Assembly: GCF_001439695.1 (NCBI RefSeq)
Contig: NZ_JYLL01000018.1
Span: 1 to 64,000 of the forward strand
Length of the DNA stretch: 64,000 nucleotides
Source: Pseudomonas veronii
GTDB lineage: Bacteria; Pseudomonadota; Gammaproteobacteria; Pseudomonadales; Pseudomonadaceae
Direction: 5' to 3'
Positions 55,297 to 63,386 of this stretch are shown here, one piece after another. The notes below the pieces were generated by a model. That model did no database searches. It had not been told where the DNA came from and worked only from the letters and a program-made list of their open reading frames with translations. Every line of letters begins with the position of its first letter. Position 1 is the stretch's first letter. The position numbers were made by a program, and so were the translations under genes.

Positions 55297-56052
55297 TCAG
55301 GACGTGGCTTGCAGGGTCAGCACCTCGAACCCGTCCGCCGTCACCGCCACGGTGTGTTCCCACTGGGCCGACAGGCTGTTGTCCTTGGTCACCACCGTCC
55401 AGCCGTCCTTCAGGCTGCGCACCTTGGCGCTGCCCTGGTTCAGCATTGGCTCGATGGTAAACACCATGCCTTCGCGCAGCTCCAGCCCGGTGCCGGGGCG
55501 GCCGAAGTGCAGGATCTGGGGGTCTTCATGCATCTGCCGGCCGATGCCGTGGCCGCAGTATTCACGTACCACGCTGTAACCATTGGCCTGCGCATGGTGC
55601 TGGATCGCATGGCCGATGTCGCCCAGGCGGGCGCCGGGCTTGACCTGGCGGATACCGGCCCACATCGCCTCGAAGGTCATCTCCACCAGGCGGCGTGCCT
55701 TCGGCGAGACGGCACCGATCATGTACATCTTGCTGGAGTCGGCGATAAAGCCGCCTTTTTCCAGGGTGATGTCGATGTTGACGATGTCGCCGTCCTTGAG
55801 GACTTGCGTGGCGCTGGGCATGCCGTGGCACACCACTTCGTTGACCGAGGTGTTGATGGAGAAGGGGTAGTCGTATTGCCCGAGGCTCGCCGGGCGGGCT
55901 TTGAGCTCGTGGCGGATGAAGGCTTCGACGGCGCTGTCCAGCTCCAGGGTGGAGCGTCCGGCGGCGACAAAACCGTCGAGCATGCTGAACACCTGGGCCA
56001 GCAGGCGCCCGGATTCGCGCATCACGGCGAGTTGTGCGGCGGTTTTGATCAT
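55297..56052 (-). CDS. map: Type I methionine aminopeptidase, ParD-associated paralogue
   Basis: A 251-residue enzyme that removes the start methionine from nascent proteins. The five metal ligands of MetAP I are seen: Asp in NIDITLEKGG, Asp in ADSSKMY, His in CGHGIGRQMHE, and the two Glu in TIEPML and QWEHTVAV. The lysine-rich N-terminal extension of some MetAPs is missing. It overlaps the upstream ParD-like gene by one base (TGATG). The genome very probably has another map near rpsB, so this is likely a second copy, perhaps not the housekeeping one. Confidence 0.9.
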   Translation of the reverse strand: MIKTAAQLAVMRESGRLLAQVFSMLDGFVAAGRSTLELDSAVEAFIRHELKARPASLGQYDYPFSINTSVNEVVCHGMPSATQVLKDGDIVNIDITLEKGGFIADSSKMYMIGAVSPKARRLVEMTFEAMWAGIRQVKPGARLGDIGHAIQHHAQANGYSVVREYCGHGIGRQMHEDPQILHFGRPGTGLELREGMVFTIEPMLNQGSAKVRSLKDGWTVVTKDNSLSAQWEHTVAVTADGFEVLTLQATS

Positions 56053-56252
56053 CAGCTGCGCCCCCGGATCAGGTCCGGCTTGTCCAGCAACAGCTTGTTG
56101 ATCAGCTCGTTGTAGGGCAAATGCGGGTTGAGTTCGGCGAGCAGGCCGATCTTGATCCAGAACTCGGCCTGGGCGTTGATGGAACGGTCCATGGCCGCAC
56201 TGGCCAGGCGTAGTTGTTCGTGCAGTTGGTCGGTGATCTTGACGATGCCCAT
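56052..56252 (-). CDS. ParD-like antitoxin-family protein
   Basis: A 66-residue protein beginning MGIVKITDQLHEQLRLASAA and ending PDLIRGRS. It resembles the ParD-like family: a ribbon-helix-helix start (VKITDQLHEQLRLA, then DRSINAQAEFWIKIGLLAE) that would bind DNA as a dimer. Normally such proteins neutralise a toxin encoded next door; here the coupled gene is a methionine aminopeptidase. Tandem inverted repeats 24-47 bases upstream fit autoregulation. The longer in-frame ORF from 56429 has no support; ATG 56252 fits the family start. Confidence 0.78.
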   Translation of the reverse strand: MGIVKITDQLHEQLRLASAAMDRSINAQAEFWIKIGLLAELNPHLPYNELINKLLLDKPDLIRGRS

Positions 56253-56275
56253 GTGCTTCACTGTGTCAGATGAAT

Positions 56276-56299
56276 ATACGGATCGTATACGTTTCGTAT
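56276..56299. promoter_or_regulatory. Tandem inverted-repeat operator before the ParD-like gene
   Basis: Two overlapping copies of ATACG-N3-CGTAT: 56276-56288 and 56287-56299, with CGTATACG in the shared centre. This is a typical size for a ribbon-helix-helix autoregulator site; it lies upstream of the ParD-like start and near the divergent ilvA leader. Confidence 0.7.
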
Positions 56300-56339
56300 G
56301 TCCATCGTAAAGCCCCGTCAGTGAAATGGCCCCTTGCCA

Positions 56340-56369
56340 TTGACTTGACCGGCCACCGCCGGGTAATTT
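56340..56369 (+). promoter_or_regulatory. Possible promoter of the attenuated threonine dehydratase
   Basis: TTGACT (56340-56345) with TAATTT (56364-56369) at 18-base spacing could be -35/-10 elements. Transcription would then begin at or just before the leader ATG at 56376. Match is weak at -10. Confidence 0.35.
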
Positions 56370-56375
56370 CGTGAC

Positions 56376-56441
56376 ATGACATTTCAAACCCTGCGTTGCC
56401 AGCCAATTATTATTACCGCCATTCCTCATTTGGCGGGATAG
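56376..56441 (+). CDS. Leader peptide of the threonine dehydratase attenuator
   Basis: A 21-codon ORF from ATG 56376 to TAG 56439-56441. It begins MTFQTLRCQ and continues PIIITAIPHLAG, with three consecutive Ile codons (56406-56414) and a fourth at 56421. Ile-rich leader peptides are the hallmark of ribosome-mediated attenuation of isoleucine biosynthesis. The stop lies just beyond the second arm of the pause hairpin, exactly as required. The ribosome binding site is weak. Confidence 0.78.
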   Translation: MTFQTLRCQPIIITAIPHLAG

Positions 56442-56486
56442 CGCTCGGCTGCACCCAAACCCGCCCTAGAGGCGGGTTTTGTTTTT
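56416..56486 (+). promoter_or_regulatory. Attenuator with competing stems (1:2, 2:3, 3:4)
   Basis: Segment 1 CCGCC (56416-56420) can pair with segment 2 GGCGG (56432-56436). Segment 2 GGCGGG (56432-56437) can instead pair with segment 3 CCCGCC (56460-56465). Segment 3 AAACCCGCC (56457-56465) pairs with segment 4 GGCGGGTTT (56471-56479), followed by TTTTGTTTTT, as the terminator. A ribosome stalled on the Ile codons would cover segment 1 and favour 2:3, allowing read-through into ilvA. Confidence 0.78.
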
Positions 56487-56524
56487 CCGTCTCCAGGTGC
56501 CCTTACCCAAGCCAGGAGACTCCC

Positions 56525-57547
56525 ATGAGCACTTGCCCCGTCCCATCTACCGCTGTCTCGGGACTGCTTGAGCACTACGTCAAAAAGATCCTCGCCGCGC
56601 CGGTCTACGATTTGGCCGTGCGAACCCCCTTGCAGGTCGCCCCGGCGCTGTCGCTGTTGCTCGACAACCAGGTGTTGCTCAAGCGCGAAGATCTGCAACC
56701 GACCTTTTCCTTCAAGATCCGTGGCGCCTACAACAAGCTGATGCAACTCAGCGCCGAGCAGAAGGCCTGCGGCGTGATCACCGCATCGGCCGGCAACCAT
56801 GCGCAAGGCGTAGCGCTGGCGGCGCGGGAATTGGGGATCAAGGCCACGATCGTCATGCCGTGCAGCACGCCGGAGTTGAAGGTGCTGGGTGTGCGCTCGC
56901 GAGGGGCGCAAGCGGTGCTGCACGGTGAGAGCTTTCCGTTTGCCCTGGCCCATGCGTTGCAACTGGCCGAAGCCTGCGGTTGTACGTTTGTCTCGCCGTT
57001 CGACGATCCGGACGTGATCGCCGGCCAAGGCACGGTGGGCATGGAAATCCTGCGCCAGCAGCAGGGCGCGCTGGACGCGATCTTCGTGCCGGTGGGCGGT
57101 GGCGGCCTGATCGGCGGGATCGCCGCCTACGTCAAATACTTGCGGCCCGAGGTACGCATCGTCGGCGTCGAAGCCGAAGGCTCGAGTTGCCTGTTGGCAG
57201 CCTTGCGCGCCGGTGAACGCGTGGTGCTGCCCAGTGTGGACGGGTTTGCCGATGGCACGGCAGTGGCGCAGATCGGCGCCTATGGCTTTGAGATCTGCCG
57301 GGATTGGGTGGATGACGTCATCACGGTCAGCAACGATGAACTGTGCAGCGCCATCAAGCTGATCTACGACGATACGCGTTCCATCGTCGAGCCGTCCGGC
57401 GCCTTGGCTGTGGCGGGCATTCGCCGTTATGTGGGGCAACACCGCGTGCGCGGGCAGACGCTGGTGGCGGTCAACTCAGGGGCCAATATCAACTTTGATA
57501 GTTTGCGACATGTTGCTGAAAGAGCCGCAGCACACAGTGCCGGTTAA
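56525..57547 (+). CDS. ilvA: Threonine dehydratase, catalytic domain only (IlvA-like)
   Basis: A 340-residue PLP enzyme deaminating threonine to 2-oxobutanoate, the first step of isoleucine synthesis. The PLP lysine is Lys64 in FSFKIRGAYN, the Asn loop is SAGNHAQGVA, and the phosphate loop is VGGGGLIGG. The C-terminal ACT-like regulatory half of full IlvA (about 500 residues) is absent; the protein ends soon after NINFDSLRHVAERAA. So feedback inhibition by isoleucine is probably lost or weak. Directly upstream lies an Ile-codon leader and terminator. AGGAG lies six bases before the ATG. TdcB-like catabolic enzymes are an alternative, but the leader argues for biosynthesis. Confidence 0.9.
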   Translation: MSTCPVPSTAVSGLLEHYVKKILAAPVYDLAVRTPLQVAPALSLLLDNQVLLKREDLQPTFSFKIRGAYNKLMQLSAEQKACGVITASAGNHAQGVALAARELGIKATIVMPCSTPELKVLGVRSRGAQAVLHGESFPFALAHALQLAEACGCTFVSPFDDPDVIAGQGTVGMEILRQQQGALDAIFVPVGGGGLIGGIAAYVKYLRPEVRIVGVEAEGSSCLLAALRAGERVVLPSVDGFADGTAVAQIGAYGFEICRDWVDDVITVSNDELCSAIKLIYDDTRSIVEPSGALAVAGIRRYVGQHRVRGQTLVAVNSGANINFDSLRHVAERAAAHSAG

Positions 57548-57561
57548 CGCAAAGCCCAGGG

Positions 57562-57573
57562 TTAAACGTTTAA
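57562..57573. promoter_or_regulatory. Perfect 12-base palindrome TTAAACGTTTAA
   Basis: It lies 15 bases after the ilvA stop and 220 bases before the DUF1652 gene. It differs by one base from the FruR/Cra site reported for Pseudomonas (TTAAACGTTTCA). LacI-type proteins bind such palindromes. No promoter is obvious next to it. Confidence 0.35.
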
Positions 57574-57792
57574 TCGAAGCTGTTCGGCGATGATGTTCGT
57601 CGAGTGAATTTGAGTTGAACAAAGTTATACAAGACTGGGTACTGCTTATGAGGAAAGGTTACAACGAGAACGGATTTTGCCGAGTAGGCTTATTGATTGT
57701 AAACGTCTTCCAGGGTTGGCAGGACGTGGCGGGCGAGTGCCTGCAAGACTTATAACAATCGATTGGCAGTCTCAAGAAAGGAGAGGTTGACC

Positions 57793-58062
57793 ATGCTTTC
57801 GGAATTAGAACTTCGCAGTATCATTGAAGGAAGTTTCCTGCCTAAACGGTGCGAATGCACCAAAGCTGAAGATGCCTCGTTGACGATCAAGGTCTATGAC
57901 GATCGCGACCGTGACCGGGTGGATCTGGAAGTCAAAGGCATCAATGCTGACAAACTCGACAGCAGTCGAGCCATTTGCAACCTGATCACCGGGTTGCGCG
58001 AAGACCTCAAGCAATCGCAGGGGCCTGCACTGCAAAGAGCAGCAGGGCGCGGCCACTACTAG
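57793..58062 (+). CDS. DUF1652 family protein
   Basis: An 89-residue protein beginning MLSELELRSIIEGSFLPKRCECT, the recognisable DUF1652 start, with a following strand-rich part (SLTIKVYDDRDRDRVDLEVKGI) and a C-terminal helix (DSSRAICNLITGLREDLK). The C-terminal tail after residue 75 is longer than usual and basic. Function unknown; the family is common in pseudomonads. AAAGGAGAGG precedes the ATG closely. It is monocistronic, convergent with mtlZ. Confidence 0.85.
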   Translation: MLSELELRSIIEGSFLPKRCECTKAEDASLTIKVYDDRDRDRVDLEVKGINADKLDSSRAICNLITGLREDLKQSQGPALQRAAGRGHY

Positions 58063-58089
58063 ATAGCGAGCGTTGCTTTCACCGATCTG

Positions 58090-58113
58090 CGGGCCTGGTA
58101 AATACCAGGCCCG
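58090..58113. terminator. Hairpin between DUF1652 and mtlZ
   Basis: CGGGCCTGGT and ACCAGGCCCG form a perfect 10-base stem with AAAT loop, between convergent genes. T-run is weak, so it could be a terminator or a transcript-stabilising hairpin at the end of the mtl mRNA. Confidence 0.6.
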
Positions 58114-58167
58114 ATGCTGTTGCTACCCGTCAATCCATGCTGAATGCCGCAGCCTGTGATCGTTTGT

Positions 58168-59106
58168 TCACCCCAACTGTTGCCGATAGGGCAGGTCCGG
58201 GCCCGTTTTGCCGCAGGTCATGGCGGCCGCACGGATCGCAAAGCCCAGCATCGCGTCGATCTGGGCGCGGGTCAGTTGCTGCAGGCCCTCTACCGAATCC
58301 AGTTGCTGCTCGGTCAGCCAGGCAATCAACGCCGCCTGGAAGGTGTCCCCGGCACCCACGGTATCGGCCATCACCACCTTCACCGCCGGTTGCGACCAGT
58401 GTCCGTGCTGGCGGCTGAACACGCTGGCGCCGTTACCGCCGCGAGTGAGGAAGACCAACTGGCAGCGGTGTTGCAACCAGCCCTCAAGCACGCTTTCCGG
58501 CGATTGGTCGGGGTAGAGCAGGTGCAGGTCTTCATCGCTGACCTTGATCAGGTCGGCGTACTTGACCAGTTCGGCCACGCGCTCGCGCCACAGCTGGATA
58601 TCCGGTTGCGGGTTGAGCCGCACGTTGGGGTCGAGGCTGATCAAGCGCTTGCCGCTTTCGCGCTGGACCAGGGCCAGCAGGGTGTCGCCAATCGGTTGCA
58701 CCACCAGGGAGAACGAACCTACATGCAGCCCGCGAACCTCATCGCCTAGGGTTGGCAGGTGTGCGCGCGTCAATTGGCGGTCGGCGCAGCCTTCGCCGCG
58801 AAAGCTGTATTGCGGGGAGCCATCGGCGCCCACGGCGACCATCGCCAGGGTGGTCGGCGCGGCGAATTCCACCAGGAACTGCGGGTTGACGCCTTCGTCC
58901 CTGAGCACCTGCAACAAGCGCTGCCCGAGGAAGTCGGTGGACACGCCGCCGAACAGCGCGGCCTCGATGCCGAGCCGGCGTAAACCGACGGCGACGTTGA
59001 ACGGCGAACCACCGGCAATCGCCTTGTAATTGAGTTTGGAGGCTTGCCCGCTGGGATCGTCCTCGCTGAAAAAATCAAACAGCGCTTCACCGCACACCAG
59101 ATACAT
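58168..59106 (-). CDS. mtlZ: Fructokinase MtlZ
   Basis: A 312-residue PfkB-family kinase that phosphorylates fructose made from mannitol. The GGSPFNVAVGLRRLG N-terminal signature and the C-terminal ADTVGAGDTFQAALI (catalytic Asp) are intact. It is the last gene of the mtlEFGKDYZ order known from P. fluorescens, 12 bases after mtlY. Length and motifs are normal. Confidence 0.93.
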   Translation of the reverse strand: MYLVCGEALFDFFSEDDPSGQASKLNYKAIAGGSPFNVAVGLRRLGIEAALFGGVSTDFLGQRLLQVLRDEGVNPQFLVEFAAPTTLAMVAVGADGSPQYSFRGEGCADRQLTRAHLPTLGDEVRGLHVGSFSLVVQPIGDTLLALVQRESGKRLISLDPNVRLNPQPDIQLWRERVAELVKYADLIKVSDEDLHLLYPDQSPESVLEGWLQHRCQLVFLTRGGNGASVFSRQHGHWSQPAVKVVMADTVGAGDTFQAALIAWLTEQQLDSVEGLQQLTRAQIDAMLGFAIRAAAMTCGKTGPDLPYRQQLG

Positions 59107-59118
59107 AGTCGTTCGCTC

Positions 59119-60600
59119 TTAAAGGGTTGCCACGTGCTGTTGATAGCGCTCGTAGGCGTGTTGATAGGCGCTGACATTGTCGGCCACCGGCAGGGTCCGG
59201 CTGGCCGGGTCGACGCTCACGCATTTTTCGCACAGGCTGGCCAGGGACTCGCCGGACTGGCTCCACGCCGCCTGGATCGCCGCGCCCAGGGCCGCCGCTT
59301 CGCTTTGTTCGGTGCAGATCACTTCGGTGTGCATGATATCGGCAACCATCTGCCGCCACACCGGGCTTTTCGAGCCGCCGCCGATCAGGCGGATGCTCTG
59401 GCTGTGCAGGCCGGTCTGGCGCAACAGATCAAGGCCGTAACGCAAGCCGAAGGTGGTGCCCTCGACCACCGCGCGACACAGGTTGGCGCGGGTCAGGTTG
59501 GTCATGGTCAAGCCATGCAGGCTGCCGGTGGCGTGGGGCAGGGCGGGCACGCGTTCGCCATTGAGGAACGGCAGCATGCTCACGCCGTCGGCACCGATCG
59601 GCGCCTGCTCGACCAGGGCGTTGAAGGCGTCGAGGTCGAGGTCGAACAGTTCGCGAATCACCCCGGTCGCGTTGGTCAGGTTCATCGTGCAGATCAACGG
59701 CAACCAGCCGCCGCTGGAGGAACAGAAGGTCGCGACCGACGCCTGGGGGCTGACGTTGGGCTGGTCGGCGAAGGCATACACGGTGCCCGATGAACCCAGG
59801 CTCATGGTGATCACGCCGGGGGCGATGTTGCCGGTGCCGATGGCGCCCATCATGTTGTCGCCGCCGCCGCTGGACACGATGGCGTCGGGGTTGATGCCCA
59901 GGCGTTCGGCGATGGCCGGCAGGATCGTGCCGACGGCTTGGTCGGCTTCGATCAGCGTCGGCAAGGCTGCCTGCAGGCGGCCGCTGGGGTCGATGTGCTG
60001 GAGCAGCGCCACGTCCCAGGTACGGCTGCGCACGTTGAAGTAGCCGGTGCCCGAGGCATCGCCGTATTCCGCGACGGCGCGGCCGGTGAGCCAGTAGTTG
60101 AGGTAGTCGTGGGGCAGCAGGATATGCGCGATGCGCGCGAACACCTCGGGGTGCTGCTCGCGGGTCCACAGCAGTTTGGACACGGTGTAGCCCGGCGCGA
60201 TCGCGACGCCGAGACGCTCCAGCGAAGCGCTTTCGCCCCCCAGGTATTGCAACAGGCGCTCGTTTTCGGCGGCGGTTTCGGTGTCGCACCACAGCTTGGC
60301 CGGGCGCAGCACCTGGCCGCTGTCATCGAGCAACACCAGGCCGTGTTGCTGGCCGGACACGCCGATGCCGAGGATATCCTGGCCGTCCACGCCGGCCTGT
60401 TGCAGGGCGCGGTGGGTGGCTTCGGTAAAGGCGTCCAGCCACTCCTGGGTGTGCTGCTCGCGCCGGCCGTTGGCGCCGCTGATCAGTGTGTGTGCCGCGG
60501 CGCCCAGGCCCAGCACCTTGCCGCTGGAGGCGTCGAGGACGATGGCTTTGGTGCCTTGGGTGCCGCAGTCGATGCCGAGGAACAGGTTTTGCTGGGTCAT
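59119..60600 (-). CDS. mtlY: Xylulokinase MtlY
   Basis: A 493-residue FGGY-family kinase that phosphorylates D-xylulose from arabitol. The ATP-binding start LGIDCGTQGTKAIVLD, the middle GVSGQQHGLVLLD (typical of xylulokinases) and C-terminal LIGGGSKSPVWRQMVADIM are clear. It sits between mtlD and mtlZ, with a 138-base gap to mtlD that contains a REPIN. Confidence 0.93.
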   Translation of the reverse strand: MTQQNLFLGIDCGTQGTKAIVLDASSGKVLGLGAAAHTLISGANGRREQHTQEWLDAFTEATHRALQQAGVDGQDILGIGVSGQQHGLVLLDDSGQVLRPAKLWCDTETAAENERLLQYLGGESASLERLGVAIAPGYTVSKLLWTREQHPEVFARIAHILLPHDYLNYWLTGRAVAEYGDASGTGYFNVRSRTWDVALLQHIDPSGRLQAALPTLIEADQAVGTILPAIAERLGINPDAIVSSGGGDNMMGAIGTGNIAPGVITMSLGSSGTVYAFADQPNVSPQASVATFCSSSGGWLPLICTMNLTNATGVIRELFDLDLDAFNALVEQAPIGADGVSMLPFLNGERVPALPHATGSLHGLTMTNLTRANLCRAVVEGTTFGLRYGLDLLRQTGLHSQSIRLIGGGSKSPVWRQMVADIMHTEVICTEQSEAAALGAAIQAAWSQSGESLASLCEKCVSVDPASRTLPVADNVSAYQHAYERYQQHVATL

Positions 60601-60643
60601 GAGGGTTTGCTCAGCATTGTTGTTGGATTGTAAATGCGCTTCA

Positions 60644-60735
60644 AATGTGGAAGGGGGGCTTGTCCCTGATGGCGGTGTTTCAGTGTAAATGTTCTTTACT
60701 GACCCACCGCTATCGGGGGCAAGCCCCCTCCCACA
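60644..60735. repeat. REPIN inside the mtl operon
   Basis: Inverted REP pair: ATGTGGAAGGGGGGCTTGTC at the left and its approximate inverse, ending CAAGCCCCCTCCCACA, at the right, with a variable middle. The 92-base unit lies between mtlD (stop 60739) and mtlY (start 60600). It is a diverged relative of the REPIN at 35693. Confidence 0.82.
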
Positions 60736-60738
60736 GGT

Positions 60739-62220
60739 TTAAACCGGTTTCTTCAGGAGTTGCTGCAGTGTTTTTGTGACGCCGTTGTCGCGCAGGCTCG
60801 CATAGCACCGCTCGAACGCTGCCACAAACTCAGCCGACTTGGGAATAGCTGTGCCGAAAATCTCCTCCACGCCGAGCAGGCGCTGACTGATTCGCGCATC
60901 GTCACTCACCAGTCCCTGGCAAAACTCGGCGCGCGGGTCGGGGATTTTGTAGACCACGCCAGTCTCGTCGACACCCTTGAGGTACAACGCCCACGCGGCC
61001 ACCACCAACGCTGCGCGCTCGGTCTCACGCCCATCGGCAATCAGGCGATTGATCGTTGGCACGGTGAACTTGGGAAACTTCGACGAGCCATCGGAACACA
61101 CGCGCTCCAACTGGTCGGCAATCGCCTGGTTGGAGAAGCGATCGACCAGGGTCTGCTTGTACTGCGTGAGGTCGATGCCCGGCACCGGCGCCAGGTTCGG
61201 CGTGACGTCCAGGTCCATGTAGGCGCGCATGTACGCGACGAACAACGGGTCATTCATGGTCTCGTGAACGAACCGATACCCCTTGAGAAACCCCAGGTAA
61301 GTCAGGGCCAGGTGGCTGCCGTTGAGCAGGCCGATCTTCATTTCTTCATAGGGCGTGACGTCATCGGTGAACTGCACGCCGACCTTTTCCCAGGCCGGGC
61401 GGCCGTTGACGAAGCGGTCTTCCAGCACCCATTGCACAAACGGCTCGCACACCACCGGCCAGGCATCGTCGATGCCGTGCTCATCGTGCAATTGCAGGCG
61501 ATGCGCGGTACTGGTCATCGGCGTGATGCGGTCGACCATGGCGTTGGGGAACGTCACGTTGGCCTGGATCCAGTCATGCAGTTCGGCGTCGTGCAGGGCG
61601 GCGAAGGCCAGCAGGGCCTTGCGCGTGACGGCGCCGTTGTGCGGCAGGTTATCGCAGGACATCACGGTAAATGCCGGGGTGCCGGCGGCGCGACGTTGGG
61701 TCAGTGCGGCGCAGATAAAGCCGAACACGGTTTTCGGCGCCTGCGGGTGTGCCAGGTCGTGCTGGATCTGCGGCAGGTGGGCCATGAACTCGCCATTGCT
61801 GTCGTCGATGCAGTAGCCGCCTTCGGTGATGGTCAGCGAGACGATGCGGATGTGCGGGCTGGCCAGTTTGTCGATCAGCCCCTGGGCGCCGTCCTCGGCC
61901 AGCAGCATGTCGCTGATCGAGCCGATCACGCGCACTTCGGTGTCGTCGCTGTCGCCCAGTTCATACAGGGTGAACAGGTAGTCCTGGCCGGCCAGGTCGT
62001 CGCGGGCCTTGCGGTCCTCGCTGCGCAGGCCGATGCCGCAAATGCTCCAGTCCAGGCCCTCGCCGGTATTCATCAGCGCATCGGTGTAATACGCCTGGTG
62101 CGCGCGGTGGAAACCGCCGACGCCGATATGGGCGATACCCTGGCGGGTATCGGCAATGGCGTAGGTCGGGATTTTCACTTCCAGCGCCAATTGGGTGAGG
62201 TTGTGTTTATTCAGTTTCAT
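60739..62220 (-). CDS. mtlD: Mannitol 2-dehydrogenase MtlD
   Basis: A 493-residue NAD-dependent polyol dehydrogenase of the long-chain mannitol/arabitol type, oxidising mannitol to fructose and arabitol to xylulose. Starting at ATG 62220 puts catalytic Lys295, Asn300 and His303 (KIGLLNGSH) and Asn191 exactly at the positions known for the P. fluorescens enzyme, which supports this start over ATG 62223. The N-terminal IAHIGVGGFHRAHQAYY is the cofactor region. It follows mtlK by 16 bases. Confidence 0.95.
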   Translation of the reverse strand: MKLNKHNLTQLALEVKIPTYAIADTRQGIAHIGVGGFHRAHQAYYTDALMNTGEGLDWSICGIGLRSEDRKARDDLAGQDYLFTLYELGDSDDTEVRVIGSISDMLLAEDGAQGLIDKLASPHIRIVSLTITEGGYCIDDSNGEFMAHLPQIQHDLAHPQAPKTVFGFICAALTQRRAAGTPAFTVMSCDNLPHNGAVTRKALLAFAALHDAELHDWIQANVTFPNAMVDRITPMTSTAHRLQLHDEHGIDDAWPVVCEPFVQWVLEDRFVNGRPAWEKVGVQFTDDVTPYEEMKIGLLNGSHLALTYLGFLKGYRFVHETMNDPLFVAYMRAYMDLDVTPNLAPVPGIDLTQYKQTLVDRFSNQAIADQLERVCSDGSSKFPKFTVPTINRLIADGRETERAALVVAAWALYLKGVDETGVVYKIPDPRAEFCQGLVSDDARISQRLLGVEEIFGTAIPKSAEFVAAFERCYASLRDNGVTKTLQQLLKKPV

Positions 62221-62236
62221 CATAACTCTCGCGAAA

Positions 62237-63340
62237 TCAGGCGGCGGCGTGCAGTGGGCGGGTGACGGCCACGCCGTCGGTGTCGAACAGATGGCAGTGC
62301 GCCGGGTCCAGGTGCAGGTGCAGCGTCTCGCCATACTGGCTGGCCATGTCGCCGCGAATCCGCATGGTCAGCGGCTCGCCGTTGGCGGTGATGACGTGGC
62401 AGAAGGTGTCGCTGCCCAGGCGCTCGCCGACGTCGGCGGTGACGGTCAGGCCGGCCTGGCCCGGTGCGGCGATCTCCAGGTGTTCCGGGCGAATGCCCAG
62501 GGTCACCGCGCTACCCACGCTCAAGGTGGCGCCGCTCAGCGGCAGGCTGATCAGGCTGCCGGCGTCCAGTTGCACGTCGCAGCCCTGGCCCTCGACCCGC
62601 GTGACCTTGCCCTTGAGGAAGCCCATTTTCGGCGTGCCGAGAAAGCCCGCGACAAACAGGTTGGCCGGCTGGTGATACAGCTCCAGTGGCGAGCCGACCT
62701 GCTCGATGCGGCCGCTGTTGAGCACCACCACTTTGTCGGCCAGGGTCATGGCTTCGACCTGGTCGTGGGTCACGTAGATCATGGTTGCTTGCAGCTCTTT
62801 ATGCAGGCGCGCCAGTTCCAGGCGCATCTGCACGCGCAGCGCAGCGTCGAGGTTGGACAGCGGTTCGTCGAACAGGAAGATCTTCGGGTTGCGCACAATC
62901 GCCCGGCCGATCGCCACGCGCTGGCGTTGGCCGCCGGACAGCTGCTTGGGCTTGCGCTCCAGCAGTGGGCCCAGTTCGAGGATGCGCGCCGCTTCGCTGA
63001 CTTTGCTCTCCACCAGCTTTTTGTCGACGCCGGCCAGGTCGAGGGCAAACGACATGTTCTTGCGCACGCTCATGTGCGGGTACAGCGCGTAGGTCTGGAA
63101 CACCATCGCCAGGTCGCGCTTGGCCGGGGTGACTTCGGTGATGTCGCGGCCATCGAGCTCGATGGTGCCTTCGCTGACTTCTTCCAGGCCGGCGATCAGC
63201 CGCAGCAGCGTGGATTTACCGCAACCCGACGGGCCGACGAAGACCACGAACTCCTTGTCGTTCACTTCCAGGTCGATGCCCTTGATGATGGAAAAGCCTT
63301 CGAAGCCTTTTTGCAGATTCTTGATTTTCAGGTTGGCCAT
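62237..63340 (-). CDS. mtlK: Polyol ABC transporter ATP-binding protein MtlK
   Basis: A 367-residue ABC ATPase of the MalK/UgpC group that powers uptake of mannitol, sorbitol and arabitol with the permeases MtlF/MtlG. Walker A GPSGCGKST (36-44), signature LSGGQRQRVA, Walker B IFLFDEPLSNLD and the His switch VTHDQ are all present. The C-terminal TOBE-type regulatory domain (residues 240-367) is complete. It precedes mtlD by 16 bases. Confidence 0.95.
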   Translation of the reverse strand: MANLKIKNLQKGFEGFSIIKGIDLEVNDKEFVVFVGPSGCGKSTLLRLIAGLEEVSEGTIELDGRDITEVTPAKRDLAMVFQTYALYPHMSVRKNMSFALDLAGVDKKLVESKVSEAARILELGPLLERKPKQLSGGQRQRVAIGRAIVRNPKIFLFDEPLSNLDAALRVQMRLELARLHKELQATMIYVTHDQVEAMTLADKVVVLNSGRIEQVGSPLELYHQPANLFVAGFLGTPKMGFLKGKVTRVEGQGCDVQLDAGSLISLPLSGATLSVGSAVTLGIRPEHLEIAAPGQAGLTVTADVGERLGSDTFCHVITANGEPLTMRIRGDMASQYGETLHLHLDPAHCHLFDTDGVAVTRPLHAAA

Positions 63341-63386
63341 GGGATGGGCCTCCGCTTCTGAATTCGTTTTTGTTAGAGAGAAGCCG

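Noticed and set aside
60739..60756. AAACCGGTTT near the end of mtlD, similar to the PtxS site
   Set aside because: Only the 10-base core matches, it is within coding sequence at the 3' end, and no promoter is near.
62195..63361. A 388-codon frame antisense to mtlK
   Set aside because: Shadow of an ABC ATPase with every catalytic motif on the other strand.
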